Below, in pieces: positions 26,826-35,888 of a stretch of DNA of 64,000 bases. Under the pieces are notes generated by a model, which was given only the letters and a program-made list of their open reading frames with translations, was not told the DNA's origin and ran no database searches. Origin of the DNA: an uncultured Ruminococcus sp. Its GTDB lineage: Bacteria; Bacillota; Clostridia; Oscillospirales; Acutalibacteraceae. Both the position numbers and the translations under genes were made by a program. Position 1 is the stretch's first letter. Every line of letters starts with the position of its first letter. The DNA lies in contig CADACB010000002.1 in NCBI GenBank assembly GCA_902786345.1, positions 1-64,000 on the forward strand, in the 5' to 3' direction.

Positions 26826-26856
26826 AAAGCAGGGAGCGTACCTGCATCCCTGCTTT
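26826..26856 (-). promoter_or_regulatory. Hairpin between malG and the amylase gene
   Basis: Perfect 10-base stem AAAGCAGGGA/TCCCTGCTTT (26826-26835 and 26847-26856). On the minus strand it is followed by only a broken T run, so partial termination or mRNA stabilisation between cistrons is more likely than full stop. Confidence 0.5.
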
Positions 26857-26869
26857 TTAATTCTGTAAA

Positions 26870-27757
26870 TCAGCCCTTTACGGCACCGCCTGTTACACCT
26901 GCAACATAGAATCTTTGCATTATTACAAACAAAATTGTGATCGGAACTGCAATAAGCACAGCACCTGCACAGAAGTTTGTGAACTGCTTGTTAACGGATT
27001 CCGGTTCGAGCATAAGGTAAAGACCTCTTGCGATTGTATAGTTCTCGCTCTTGTCACCCATAAAGTAACTTACGAAAATGTAATCTGCCCACGGACCGAT
27101 AAAGGTTGTAAGTGCAGTATAAACGATTATAGGCTTTGAAAGCGGAAGTATTATCTGCCAGAAGATCTGATTTCTTGTAGCACCGTCAATTTTTGCAGCT
27201 TCATCAAGAGAACGGGGAATGGTATCAAAGAATCCCTTTGCAACCTGATAACCCAGACCAGCACCTGCCGAATAAACGATAACAAGTGCAAAAAGGCTTT
27301 TCTCAAGACCAAATATCTGCATAATGTTTGCAGTAGCAACCATTGACATAAAGCCGGGGAACATACCAAGTATCAAACCAAAATTAAGGAAAGTTTTACG
27401 CAGTTTGAAACGAAGACGTGAAAATGCGTAGCTTACCATCAATATAAACAACGTTGAAATAACGCATGATAAAACAGCTACAAAGAAAGTGTTAAGCATC
27501 CATTGACCATAAGGATACTGCTGGCTGTTTTCCTCACTGAACAGTGCTTTATAATGATCCAGTGTAAAGCCCTGGGGGAACAGATGAGTAGACATACCTG
27601 TTTCTGTATTAAACGACTGCAATATAAGCCATACGATCGGGAAGATCCATATGATAACCATAATAGCAAGAATAGCATATACAATTCCATTGACGATTGC
27701 TCTCTTCCGTGCATAGCCCGTACGCATCGCATTCTGTGAGCTTGTCTGATTTGTCAT
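26870..27757 (-). CDS. malG: Maltodextrin ABC transporter permease, MalG-like
   Basis: 295 residues with six membrane spans. The ATPase-docking EAA loop is clear: DEAAKIDGATRNQIFWQIILPLSKP (around 190-215). The C-terminal end GVTGGAVKG is the sugar MalG-type ending. Works with the larger permease encoded just upstream (27754-29316; start and stop overlap by four bases) and the lipoprotein binding protein. No ATPase gene lies in the cluster; in Firmicutes such importers usually borrow a shared MsmX-type ATPase encoded elsewhere. Confidence 0.94.
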   Translation of the reverse strand: MTNQTSSQNAMRTGYARKRAIVNGIVYAILAIMVIIWIFPIVWLILQSFNTETGMSTHLFPQGFTLDHYKALFSEENSQQYPYGQWMLNTFFVAVLSCVISTLFILMVSYAFSRLRFKLRKTFLNFGLILGMFPGFMSMVATANIMQIFGLEKSLFALVIVYSAGAGLGYQVAKGFFDTIPRSLDEAAKIDGATRNQIFWQIILPLSKPIIVYTALTTFIGPWADYIFVSYFMGDKSENYTIARGLYLMLEPESVNKQFTNFCAGAVLIAVPITILFVIMQRFYVAGVTGGAVKG

Positions 27758-29316
27758 GAGAATTCCTCCTCATTCTTTGATGCTTTAGACATATTAAATG
27801 TGATAAGAGAACCGATAGCACAAATAACGAATATAAGAATACCGATAACCGCAGCAAGGTTGTATGCTTTTTCTGTACCTATGGTCAGCTTATACAACCA
27901 GTTAACGAGAAGGTCGGTCTTCGTCGCGACGTAATATCCCTCGGCAGACTCTGACATACCGGTAAGGAAGAAGATAACGTTGAAGTTATTGATATTTCCT
28001 ACGAAGGTAGTGATAAGATACGGAGTTGTTACAAAGAAAATATAAGGGAATGTGATCTTTGTGAACTGCTGGAAGGCATTAGCGCCATCAATACGAGCAC
28101 TCTCATAAAGATCCTCAGGAATATTCATGAGAAGACCCGAGCTGATAAGCATTGTATATGGGATACCAACCCACATATTTACAACAATAACCGTAATTCG
28201 TGCTATATTCGGGTCTGTAAGGAACCTGACAGAAGGCAGTCCTATTCCCGATATAAGCGAGTTGATAGCACCGTGGTCATCAAGAAGAAGTCTCATAATG
28301 AGAAGTGTAACGAACTGGGGAACTGCTGCTGTAATAACGAACATTGTTCTCCAGAAGCCTTTGAATTTAATTCCCTTCTTGTTGATAAGCAGAGCAAGAA
28401 TAATACCGAAAATATAGTTTGTAAAGGTTGCAAAGAACGCCCATACAAGTGTCCAAAGCAAAACCTTACCAAATGTTGCCGACTTCTTAGGGCTGGAATA
28501 GAATACTTCTGCAAAGTTCTTCAAGCCTACCCATTGATAGAGGTTACCCGGCGGCTGGTGGTTCTTATCATAATTAGTAAATGCCATAAATATGGTAAAG
28601 ATAATCGGAAGAACCGTAAATAACAAAAGAAGGATTATCGGGAGAGTAAGAAGTGTTACATGGAAACGCTCGTCAAGATATGACTTTATTTCATTTCCGA
28701 AAGACTCCGGCTTTTTACCACTCTCGATTATTTTCTGAGTTGCATAAGCACTCTTGGTATTTGCAATATATACGCCAATGAATGCAACTGTTACAAGAAC
28801 CGTAAGAATGAAAAACAAAAGAATTTTGTTCGAGTTATCATACGGTATTGCTTCGTTGATTTTATCAACACCTGTACGAGGATCCTCGGTAAACGTAGCA
28901 ACTACTCTTCCGACTGTTGCTGTACCATACTGCATACCGTCTCTTGTGACTTTTGATGAAAGAAGTACAAGATCACTCGTAAAGATTCTTGAAATATAGA
29001 ATGAACCGAAGGTTATCATAAAGTATATATATGCAACCTCAGCTGCAAGGAATATGAGGCCCTTCATAAACTGCTTGTGCATCATATTTCCTGCGCCCAT
29101 AATTATGTACGACAGCTTTGTTCCGGCATCACCGTTAGCAAACCTTGAGCCGTAGTTTTTGAAAAAATTACCTATACCTACAAAAAATTTCTTGATAAAG
29201 TATCCGATTGCCATAAAGAATTTCTTTATGGCACCCGGAATACTCGTAAAAAACGACTTTATCTTGTAAGCAAGGCGTTGTCCTTTGGTCATCTGGACAT
29301 AGTCAAGATAATCCAT
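27754..29316 (-). CDS. malF: Maltodextrin ABC transporter permease, MalF-like, long N-terminus
   Basis: 520 residues. Before the usual MalF core there is an unusual N-terminal part (1-55) rich in Lys/Phe (repeated IKKFF and IGYF/IGNF elements), looking like amphipathic helices lying on the membrane, followed by a span and an extracellular loop (about 95-165). The transport domain has six spans with the EAA loop ESARIDGANAFQQFTKITFPY near 430. Imports maltodextrins with MalG and the binding protein. It follows malE after 122 bases that can form a hairpin, a common place for the drop in expression between binding protein and permeases. Confidence 0.93.
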   Translation of the reverse strand: MDYLDYVQMTKGQRLAYKIKSFFTSIPGAIKKFFMAIGYFIKKFFVGIGNFFKNYGSRFANGDAGTKLSYIIMGAGNMMHKQFMKGLIFLAAEVAYIYFMITFGSFYISRIFTSDLVLLSSKVTRDGMQYGTATVGRVVATFTEDPRTGVDKINEAIPYDNSNKILLFFILTVLVTVAFIGVYIANTKSAYATQKIIESGKKPESFGNEIKSYLDERFHVTLLTLPIILLLLFTVLPIIFTIFMAFTNYDKNHQPPGNLYQWVGLKNFAEVFYSSPKKSATFGKVLLWTLVWAFFATFTNYIFGIILALLINKKGIKFKGFWRTMFVITAAVPQFVTLLIMRLLLDDHGAINSLISGIGLPSVRFLTDPNIARITVIVVNMWVGIPYTMLISSGLLMNIPEDLYESARIDGANAFQQFTKITFPYIFFVTTPYLITTFVGNINNFNVIFFLTGMSESAEGYYVATKTDLLVNWLYKLTIGTEKAYNLAAVIGILIFVICAIGSLITFNMSKASKNEEEFS

Positions 29317-29438
29317 TCATACACAACTCCTTTATAAAACAACATTCAATATGCTCACGGGGAAAATACGAGCTGTCAGCATATAAATGCGGCAACCCGT
29401 ATTCTAACACCCGAAAACGTTAATTTGCGGAGAAAATA

Positions 29439-30839
29439 TTATTTAAGGTTAGCTACAACGTCAGCAAGTCTCTGCTTGATCTTTGCTTCGTTCCATTTAC
29501 CCTTATCAACAACGATGTCACCGCCGAGAGTACCAACGCCCATTGCCCAGTACTTACCGCTTACGCTTGAGCCCTGAGGATGTGCATGACCGTCCTTAGC
29601 CTGTTCTTCAATAGCCTTGAATGCAGGATCGTCCTTAACCTTCTGGCCATCTATTTCTGCCTCTGAAGCCTTTGTATTTGTCGGGAGAAGACCTCTTGTC
29701 TTGTATCTCTCAACCTGAGATTCCTCTGCACCAAGATAATATGCAAGAACATTTGCACTGAATGAGAACTTTGTGAACTTGTTAACACCGATCAGCTTAT
29801 AGCCGCCGAAGGAATCAAGCTGCTTCTGCTTGCCATCCATAAGAACTGTAGGAAGCTTAGCTGCACCAAGATTTTCAGCACCTATTGCAGCCTTTATGTC
29901 AGGTCCTACCCATGTACCGATAACAGCAGCTGAGAACTTGCCATCCTTAAAGCCCTGAACAACAGCAGCGTTATTTCCTGCAGTACCTGCGCTGCCCTGG
30001 AAACCGTCATCTGCATGTTTAGCAATCTCACACATAGCCTGAATAGCCTTTACACCGTTGTCTGTATTGAGATTTGCAACCTGCTTACCGTCTTTGTATG
30101 AGATCTCACAGCCTGCTGTAAAGAAGAAGCCTGTAGCATACCAAGCATCACCAAAGTTCATGAAAGCAACCTTGCCCTTTTCCTTAGACTTTGCGATAAT
30201 TGTATCAAAGCTCTTTACATCATCCTCGGTAAGATCCCTCTTATCATAATACAGGAAGTAACCGTTATCAGATGTTTTAGGATATGCATATACAGTATCA
30301 TCAACTGTACAAACATCAATAGATTCCTTGCTGTTTTCAGCAACAACATTTGCCTTGAAGAAGCTGGGAACCTTTGCTATTGCACCTGCGTCAACAAGTG
30401 ATGAAAGCTGGTCATCAGCAAAATTAAATACGTCAGCACCGTTTTCAGGATCGTCAACGATCTTGCCGCCTGCATCACCTTCACCAATAGTACTTCTTAC
30501 ATCGACCTTAAGCTCATAGCCGGAATCTGAGAACATCTTTTCAAACTCAGCTGCACGTGATTTCTCAAATTTACCGTCATCACTTGAACACCATACCTTA
30601 AGGGTAATCTTACCGTCCTTTGCCTCTTCCTTCATCAGTTCCTTGATCTGCGAAACTGTTCCACTATCTTTCAGATCAATAGTTGAGGTTTCAGCAGGGG
30701 TTGAACCACTTGTAGCACCCGAACCGCTGGATGTTTTAACATTAGCAGTCGGATCACCGCTGTTACAGCCTGCGAGAGCTGTTGCTGCCATCATAGAGGA
30801 AAGGAGAAGAGCAATAATTTTCTTTGATTTACTTGCCAT
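29439..30839 (-). CDS. malE: Maltodextrin-binding lipoprotein (ABC substrate-binding protein)
   Basis: 466 residues. Lipobox LAGC gives Cys25 as anchor, then a Gly/Ser/Thr linker of about 40 residues and a two-lobe sugar-binding protein of the MalE class: LKVWCSSDDGKFEK, NFADDQLSSLVDAG, VAFMNFGDAWYATGFFF, and VIGTWVGPDIKAAIG stand at the usual places. First gene of the operon; the ATG at 30839 follows GAGGG. Upstream lie a TTGAAA/TATTAT promoter and a palindromic LacI-type operator, so maltose or catabolite control is likely. Codon use is highly biased, matching an abundant protein. Confidence 0.94.
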   Translation of the reverse strand: MASKSKKIIALLLSSMMAATALAGCNSGDPTANVKTSSGSGATSGSTPAETSTIDLKDSGTVSQIKELMKEEAKDGKITLKVWCSSDDGKFEKSRAAEFEKMFSDSGYELKVDVRSTIGEGDAGGKIVDDPENGADVFNFADDQLSSLVDAGAIAKVPSFFKANVVAENSKESIDVCTVDDTVYAYPKTSDNGYFLYYDKRDLTEDDVKSFDTIIAKSKEKGKVAFMNFGDAWYATGFFFTAGCEISYKDGKQVANLNTDNGVKAIQAMCEIAKHADDGFQGSAGTAGNNAAVVQGFKDGKFSAAVIGTWVGPDIKAAIGAENLGAAKLPTVLMDGKQKQLDSFGGYKLIGVNKFTKFSFSANVLAYYLGAEESQVERYKTRGLLPTNTKASEAEIDGQKVKDDPAFKAIEEQAKDGHAHPQGSSVSGKYWAMGVGTLGGDIVVDKGKWNEAKIKQRLADVVANLK

Positions 30840-30905
30840 AATAATGACCCTCTTTCATAAAATTTTTATTTTTGCACGTCTGTGCCAAAGGCGTAAAATG
30901 CCGAC

Positions 30906-30919
30906 TGCAAGCTTTTGCA
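30906..30919 (-). promoter_or_regulatory. Putative LacI-family (MalR/CcpA-like) operator
   Basis: TGCAAGCTTTTGCA, arms TGCAA/TTGCA around a four-base centre. It resembles the CcpA cre pattern except for CT instead of the central CG. It lies between the promoter and the malE start, 67-80 bases before the ATG, a road-block position. Confidence 0.5.
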
Positions 30920-30957
30920 CAACAGCAAAAGCCGGACATTACTCCGCCGCTGTATTA

Positions 30958-30986
30958 ATAATATCATACGAAAAAGCTGATTTCAA
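30958..30986 (-). promoter_or_regulatory. Promoter of the mal operon
   Basis: Minus strand TTGAAA (complement of 30981-30986), 17 bases, TATTAT (complement of 30958-30963), about 120 bases before the malE ATG. Confidence 0.6.
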
Positions 30987-31095
30987 CGGCTTATTGTCAT
31001 TTTTATCCATATTCATAAATACAGACGTTTTATTTTGTTGATTATAACATATGTTTTTTTAACATTTGTATAATATGTATAATTTCAACAAATAA

Positions 31096-31140
31096 TTATA
31101 TCAAACTTGCACATTTTGTTTTTGTGCAAGTTTGATATAA
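31096..31140. repeat. Perfect 18-bp inverted repeat upstream of the mal operon
   Basis: Arm TTATATCAAACTTGCACA at 31096-31113 and its exact complement at 31123-31140, nine-base loop, followed on the plus strand by GCTTTTTT. The rest of 30987-31410 is very AT-rich with no gene. It could end a plus-strand transcript, but no plus-strand gene lies nearby; on the minus strand it would sit between ytaF and malE without a proper T run. Confidence 0.85.
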
Positions 31141-31410
31141 GCTTTTTTAATCAATTTTAAATTTTTTTGAAAATCGGTAAAAAATTAATTAAATTTTTGT
31201 TAATAATCGTTGTGATTTCTCAAACTCCGGCATTTTTATGTCAAAATACACAAAGTATATTTCTTTCAGAATTTCATTTTATTGTATAAGATTTCACATA
31301 ATATTTTGTGCAATAAATTTAAAATTTCTTGAATAAACCTTGAATTTATCAGGTTCTTTGTTTTTGTGCTCTTTTATTAATTTTATTAAAAATTTACAAT
31401 TAGTATAATT

Positions 31411-32028
31411 TCAGAATATTATTCTGAACAACGCAGTGATTATTAGTATAATGCCTGCCCCTACAGTAAAAAAATTCTCACTAACGCTGCTTATCCTTCG
31501 TATACCGGAAGCCGTTTTTTCACCTATATATAAAAACAGCAGCTGAAAAACTCCACACACTATCGGAACAAATATTGCTTCACCGCCGCTTATTCCTGCA
31601 CTGATGCCTGCTGCAAATGAATCTGCCGAAAGTGCTATTCCGATAATTCCCGCCTCTTTGGTATCTATCGTCTTCGAGCGGTCAATATCACATCTTCCGG
31701 GATCACCTATAATTTTTGCAGAAGCCGCAAGCAGGCTGTGCTCCCCCTCTTTTTCATTCTTCTTTCTGCCGGATACACCCCAAATCATATATAATCCAAG
31801 CGTCGCCAAAAGCACTGCCCCGATAATCTTACCCACAATCTCCGAAACAGTTCCGCTCAATATTTGACCGATCATTACCGCCGCCGCTGTTATCATAACC
31901 GAAACCACAATTATTATCGTTCTTGGCAGCAAATGTATTTTTATTCCGCCAAATCCACATGATGCCCCTATGCTAAGTGCATCTATACTCAAAGCTGCAC
32001 TTAACAGCACAGCCTCTGTTAAACGCAT
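31411..32028 (-). CDS. ytaF: Sporulation membrane protein YtaF (MntP-like fold)
   Basis: 205 residues, six membrane spans in two three-helix halves. The halves each carry the MntP-like signature with Asp in the membrane: ALSIDALSIGASCGFGG near the start and ALSADSFAAGISAGISGG near 130-150. Between them is the YtaF hallmark, IIGDPGRCDIDRSKTIDTKEA. YtaF is a sporulation protein related to manganese exporters. GGAGGTGAAAAG before the ATG. Consistent with dpaAB in making the organism a spore former. Stands between the P-type ATPase and the mal operon, all on the minus strand. Confidence 0.88.
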   Translation of the reverse strand: MRLTEAVLLSAALSIDALSIGASCGFGGIKIHLLPRTIIIVVSVMITAAAVMIGQILSGTVSEIVGKIIGAVLLATLGLYMIWGVSGRKKNEKEGEHSLLAASAKIIGDPGRCDIDRSKTIDTKEAGIIGIALSADSFAAGISAGISGGEAIFVPIVCGVFQLLFLYIGEKTASGIRRISSVSENFFTVGAGIILIITALFRIIF

Positions 32029-32142
32029 CTTTTCACCTCCGGAATCATATACTCTTACATTATATGCAATACCGTATATAATCCGTTACCGACATTATCG
32101 GTGAAGGTTAAAGATCGTTGCCCTCACCCCCTTCCGTTATAT

Positions 32143-34821
32143 TCAGCTTCTTACGTGATTGACTACAACAGCCAGTTGTGAATCAGATGCCGCAGAACTC
32201 TTACCGATATATTTTTCTACCTCAACAACAAGCAGTGGTAAAAGGGAAAGAATACCAACAATTACCCACTGTAGAGGGGTAAGAGGGATTGTGCGAAATG
32301 CAGCCGAAAGAAATGGCACAGAAATAACAGAGATCTGCATTATTGCCCCCACTGCAAACGCACCAACTAATTTCATATTTCCGGTTATACCTGTTTTAAA
32401 AAGCGAGTGACTGCTCCGCAAGTTAAATGAATGCACAAGCTGACTGAAACTTAATACCGCAAATGTCATTGTACGGCCTGTGACAGGTTCTCCTGATCCG
32501 TCAAAAAAAATCCGTCCTATCGTAAAAGCAAGAAAAGCAAGAGCACCTATAAAGCAGCCCTCTATAACTATACTCCTACCTGCACCCCCACCGAATATTG
32601 AATGCGTATCCTTCGAGGGTTTTCTTTCCATAATATCGGGCTCGGCAGGCTCCGCTCCCAATGCAAGTGCCGGCATAGAATCTGTTACGAGATTTACCCA
32701 TAAAAGCTGCATCGCAAGCAGCGGTGAAGGCAAACGCATCAAAAAAGCACAAAGCACAGTCAGTATCTCACCTATGTTGCTTGAAAGAAGGAAATGAACC
32801 GTTTTCTTTATATTTTCAAATATTCCTCTTCCTTGTTCAACCGCTTCAACTATTGTTGAAAAATTGTCATCAGTTAATATCATATCAGCGGCGTTTTTTG
32901 CAACATCTGTTCCACTCAATCCCATAGCACAGCCTATGTCTGCACATCTAAGAGCCGGCGCATCATTTATGCCGTCACCTGTCATCGCAACAACCGCACC
33001 TCTTGACTGAAACGCTTTTACAATTCGTACCTTATGTTCAGGCGATACTCTGGCAAACACTGAATAGGAATAAATCTTCCTTTCCAGCTCCGGCTGAGTC
33101 AGCTTATCAAGCTCACCTCCCGTTATCGCCATACTGCCCTTAGTATATATTCCAAGCTCCTCTGCAACTGCCTTTGCAGTCGCAATGTGGTCACCGGTTA
33201 TCATAACCGGTAGTATGCCTGCCCTTTTGCAGCGTAAAACAGCAGTCTTTGCCTGTGGACGCGGCGGATCAGTCATACCAATAAGACCACAGAATATAAG
33301 GTTCTTTTCAGCCTCTCCTATATCATCCGGAGGAGTTGAACAATCCTTATAAGCAACAGCTATCACCCTCATTGCCTTTCCTGCAAGCGATTCATTAACG
33401 GAAAGAATCCTGCGTTTTTCATTCTGACCAAGTGATGTATTTCCCGAATCGCCATGAATATTTGTACAGAGTGACAATAAAATATCGGGTGCACCTTTAG
33501 CTATAACTCTATAACCGCCAGTGGGAAGCTTGTGTACAGTGATCATACGCTTTCGCTTTGAGTCAAAAGGTATCTCGCTGACTCTTACAAATTGTTCATC
33601 GAGTCGGTTTTTCAGCTGTCCTATACCGGCAGCTGCATATGCTATAGCTGTTTCGGTAGGATCTCCGCTTGCTTTGAAGCCATCCGACTTTTTTGTGATT
33701 GTACAGTTGCAGCAAAGTGAAGCAAGCATAAGTATAAAGCTGCCTGACGGAGAATGTGCACTCACTGTTCCCGAAGATGATGATATGTTTGTAACCGTCA
33801 TCTTATTCTGCGTTAGCGTACCTGTTTTATCTGAGCATATAACACCTGCACTTCCAAGCGTTTCAACCGCAGGCAGATGTCTCACTATTGCCCTGTGAAG
33901 CGCCATTTTTCTTACACCAAGAGCAAGAACGATTGTCACCACAGCAGGAAGTCCCTCGGGAATTGCCGCAACCGCAAGACTTATCGAAATCATAAACATT
34001 TCAAGCGGCGGTATACTCTGAAGCATTCCGAGAACAAAAATTACAACACATATTCCAAGAGCAGCTATCCCAAGTATCTTTCCTGTTTTTGCAAGACTTT
34101 TTTGTAAAGGCGTTTTAGGACTTTCTTCATTGTTTATCATCCGTGCTATCCTACCCACCTGAGTATTCATTCCCGTTTCAGTTACAATTGCCCTTGCGTG
34201 ACCGGTTGTAACAAACGACGAAGAAAATATCATATTGCTTCTGTCGGCTGGAGCCACATCCTCAGGAGAAATAACATCGTGACGCTTATCGGAAGGAACC
34301 GATTCACCCGTCAATGCGGCTTCCTCTGCTTTAAGAGATGTGCTCTCAATAAGTCTTGCATCAGCACATACAAGATCACCCGCTTCAACGCATAATATAT
34401 CTCCCGGCACAAGCTCTTCCGATAGAATTCTGATTTTTTTGCCTCCCCTTATCACAGAAGCGTGAGGAGCTGAAAGCTTTTTCAATGCATCTATCGCGTG
34501 CTCCGCACGGCATTCCTGAACCGTACCCACAACTGCATTAAGAACTACTATTAGCAATATCATTACGGGTTCAGTGTAATCTCCGTCTCCTGCTGCTGCG
34601 GTAAAAAAAGAAATTCCGGATGCAGCCAGAAGAATAAGCACCATAAAATCCGAAAACTGGGAGATAAATTTTATAAATATACCGCTGCGTTTTTTGGAGC
34701 TTATAACATTTTTTCCGTACTTATCAAGACGTGACTTTGCCTCTGCCGACGTAAGACCACTGTTCTCATCAGATCCAAGAGCGGATATGGTCTGTGAACA
34801 GGTCATATTGTGCCATTCCAT
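32143..34821 (-). CDS. Calcium-type P-type ATPase (P2A)
   Basis: About 892 residues, complete P2-type pump: N-terminal actuator preface, TGES in the actuator domain, AAIPEGLPAVVT in the fourth span (calcium-pump style), DKTGTLTQNK with the phosphorylated Asp near residue 331, nucleotide-binding domain with the KGAPD motif, TGDGINDAPALRCADIGCAMG hinge, and NLVTDSMPALALGAEP in the sixth span. Exports calcium (possibly manganese). ATG at 34821 (MEWHNMTCSQ) has GGAG nine bases upstream; the ATG at 34836 has none. A structured-looking leader of about 200 bases precedes the gene, see 34837-35040. Confidence 0.93.
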   Translation of the reverse strand: MEWHNMTCSQTISALGSDENSGLTSAEAKSRLDKYGKNVISSKKRSGIFIKFISQFSDFMVLILLAASGISFFTAAAGDGDYTEPVMILLIVVLNAVVGTVQECRAEHAIDALKKLSAPHASVIRGGKKIRILSEELVPGDILCVEAGDLVCADARLIESTSLKAEEAALTGESVPSDKRHDVISPEDVAPADRSNMIFSSSFVTTGHARAIVTETGMNTQVGRIARMINNEESPKTPLQKSLAKTGKILGIAALGICVVIFVLGMLQSIPPLEMFMISISLAVAAIPEGLPAVVTIVLALGVRKMALHRAIVRHLPAVETLGSAGVICSDKTGTLTQNKMTVTNISSSSGTVSAHSPSGSFILMLASLCCNCTITKKSDGFKASGDPTETAIAYAAAGIGQLKNRLDEQFVRVSEIPFDSKRKRMITVHKLPTGGYRVIAKGAPDILLSLCTNIHGDSGNTSLGQNEKRRILSVNESLAGKAMRVIAVAYKDCSTPPDDIGEAEKNLIFCGLIGMTDPPRPQAKTAVLRCKRAGILPVMITGDHIATAKAVAEELGIYTKGSMAITGGELDKLTQPELERKIYSYSVFARVSPEHKVRIVKAFQSRGAVVAMTGDGINDAPALRCADIGCAMGLSGTDVAKNAADMILTDDNFSTIVEAVEQGRGIFENIKKTVHFLLSSNIGEILTVLCAFLMRLPSPLLAMQLLWVNLVTDSMPALALGAEPAEPDIMERKPSKDTHSIFGGGAGRSIVIEGCFIGALAFLAFTIGRIFFDGSGEPVTGRTMTFAVLSFSQLVHSFNLRSSHSLFKTGITGNMKLVGAFAVGAIMQISVISVPFLSAAFRTIPLTPLQWVIVGILSLLPLLVVEVEKYIGKSSAASDSQLAVVVNHVRS

Positions 34822-34836
34822 AGCTTCACTCTCCAT

Positions 34837-35040
34837 AGACTTTTTCTTATAAAGTATATAGAGTATGAAGCTTAAATATGATATTCTTATCTTATACTAT
34901 TATCACTTTAAACGACAGATATTGTCAGTGCTTTACCTTCAGCTCCACTTTTTGGGTTGTCAGGTATCGCCCCTTGAAATCTGCAGCAAGGACGCAATCC
35001 CTACACCCGTTTTGTATGCTGCCATACAAATAATAATACT
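34837..35040 (-). promoter_or_regulatory. Possible structured leader of the P-type ATPase gene
   Basis: Gene-free, locally GC-richer than its surroundings. On the minus strand it can form an 8-base hairpin TTTGTATG/CATACAAA with tetraloop (35011-35018 and 35023-35030) and a CCTTG/CAAGG pair (34971-34976 and 34987-34991) within a conserved-looking block ACCTGACAACCC. Calcium/manganese P-ATPases are known targets of the yybP-ykoY manganese riboswitch, but I cannot match that consensus by eye. A small RNA is another option. Confidence 0.3.
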
Positions 35041-35056
35041 ATATACATATAAACAC

Positions 35057-35087
35057 AGACGGCAACAGATTTTTTCCGTTGCCGTCT
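35057..35087 (-). terminator. Probable terminator after the small membrane protein pair
   Basis: Perfect 10-base stem AGACGGCAAC/GTTGCCGTCT (35057-35066 and 35078-35087), seven bases past the stop at 35094. The T run after it on the minus strand is poor. Confidence 0.6.
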
Positions 35088-35093
35088 ATAAAA

Positions 35094-35411
35094 TTATGCG
35101 TTTACTGTTTCAGATTCATCCTCTGACAGCTCAGCCTCAACTGATGAATCCTCTGTAAGCTCTCCACTATTTCTTCTTTCCAATATATAGGTTACAAAAA
35201 GCATAACAAGCATAGCCAGCGATATACCTCTGAGCACCCATCCATAGTTTCCGCTCATAAGGTCTACTTCAACAAACTGATTTGCTAACCACCAACAGCC
35301 TGCAAATACAAAGTACCCGGATAAAATATATACTACCCGGCTTTCGTTTTTAAACTTAAAAAACAGAAGCCCAGCCATTATAAACCAGAGCACAGCATAA
35401 ACATATCCCAT
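35094..35411 (-). CDS. Small membrane protein with acidic tail
   Basis: 105 residues: three predicted spans (about 3-18, 28-46, 58-75) and a C-terminal acidic tail (Glu/Asp/Ser-rich, about 80-105). It starts at an ATG with AAGGAG upstream and is 20 bases downstream of another small membrane protein of comparable length and span pattern; the two may be distant paralogues forming a heteromer. Nothing identifies a function. Confidence 0.65.
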   Translation of the reverse strand: MGYVYAVLWFIMAGLLFFKFKNESRVVYILSGYFVFAGCWWLANQFVEVDLMSGNYGWVLRGISLAMLVMLFVTYILERRNSGELTEDSSVEAELSEDESETVNA

Positions 35412-35431
35412 ATATTTTTCTCCTTTTAAAA

Positions 35432-35725
35432 TCAGTCTTTTTTTCTTTTTTCAGATATTTTATCTTTAAGTTTTTCCTTTGATCCGAAAAGAATACTGAG
35501 AATAAGATATACCATAAGGATTATAAGTCCGACATAATGTATAATCATCATAAAAACATTATCCGGTGATATTTGTCTGAAAATATAGTCAAGCAGCAGC
35601 CATACACCCTCATAAAGAAATATTAGTCCCACAGGTCTGTAAAACTGAAAGCTTCTCATTCTGGGCGTATACATCAATGTTGCAGCTGCCAAACATACAG
35701 CAGCACAAATAATCGCAAGCAGCAT
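35432..35725 (-). CDS. Small three-span membrane protein
   Basis: 97 residues from the ATG at 35725, chosen because TAAGGAG stands upstream; a longer frame to 35854 has no ribosome site. Spans at about 2-17, 30-46 and 60-80, then a strongly basic tail (KEKLKDKISEKRKKD), the opposite charge of the acidic tail of its neighbour at 35094-35411, which may mean the two tails interact. Function unknown. Confidence 0.6.
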   Translation of the reverse strand: MLLAIICAAVCLAAATLMYTPRMRSFQFYRPVGLIFLYEGVWLLLDYIFRQISPDNVFMMIIHYVGLIILMVYLILSILFGSKEKLKDKISEKRKKD

Positions 35726-35888
35726 AAGCCAACACTCCTTAAAGCATATAGTATTATTATACTTGCTGACAACAAAAATTTCAAGAATAGAATAACACAA
35801 ATCAGTTAAGACATAAGATGTTTTTTTCTTATAATATAACAAAAAAACGGACAAAAAACTGCCCGTTTTTATATTAAGCCTGTTGAGC

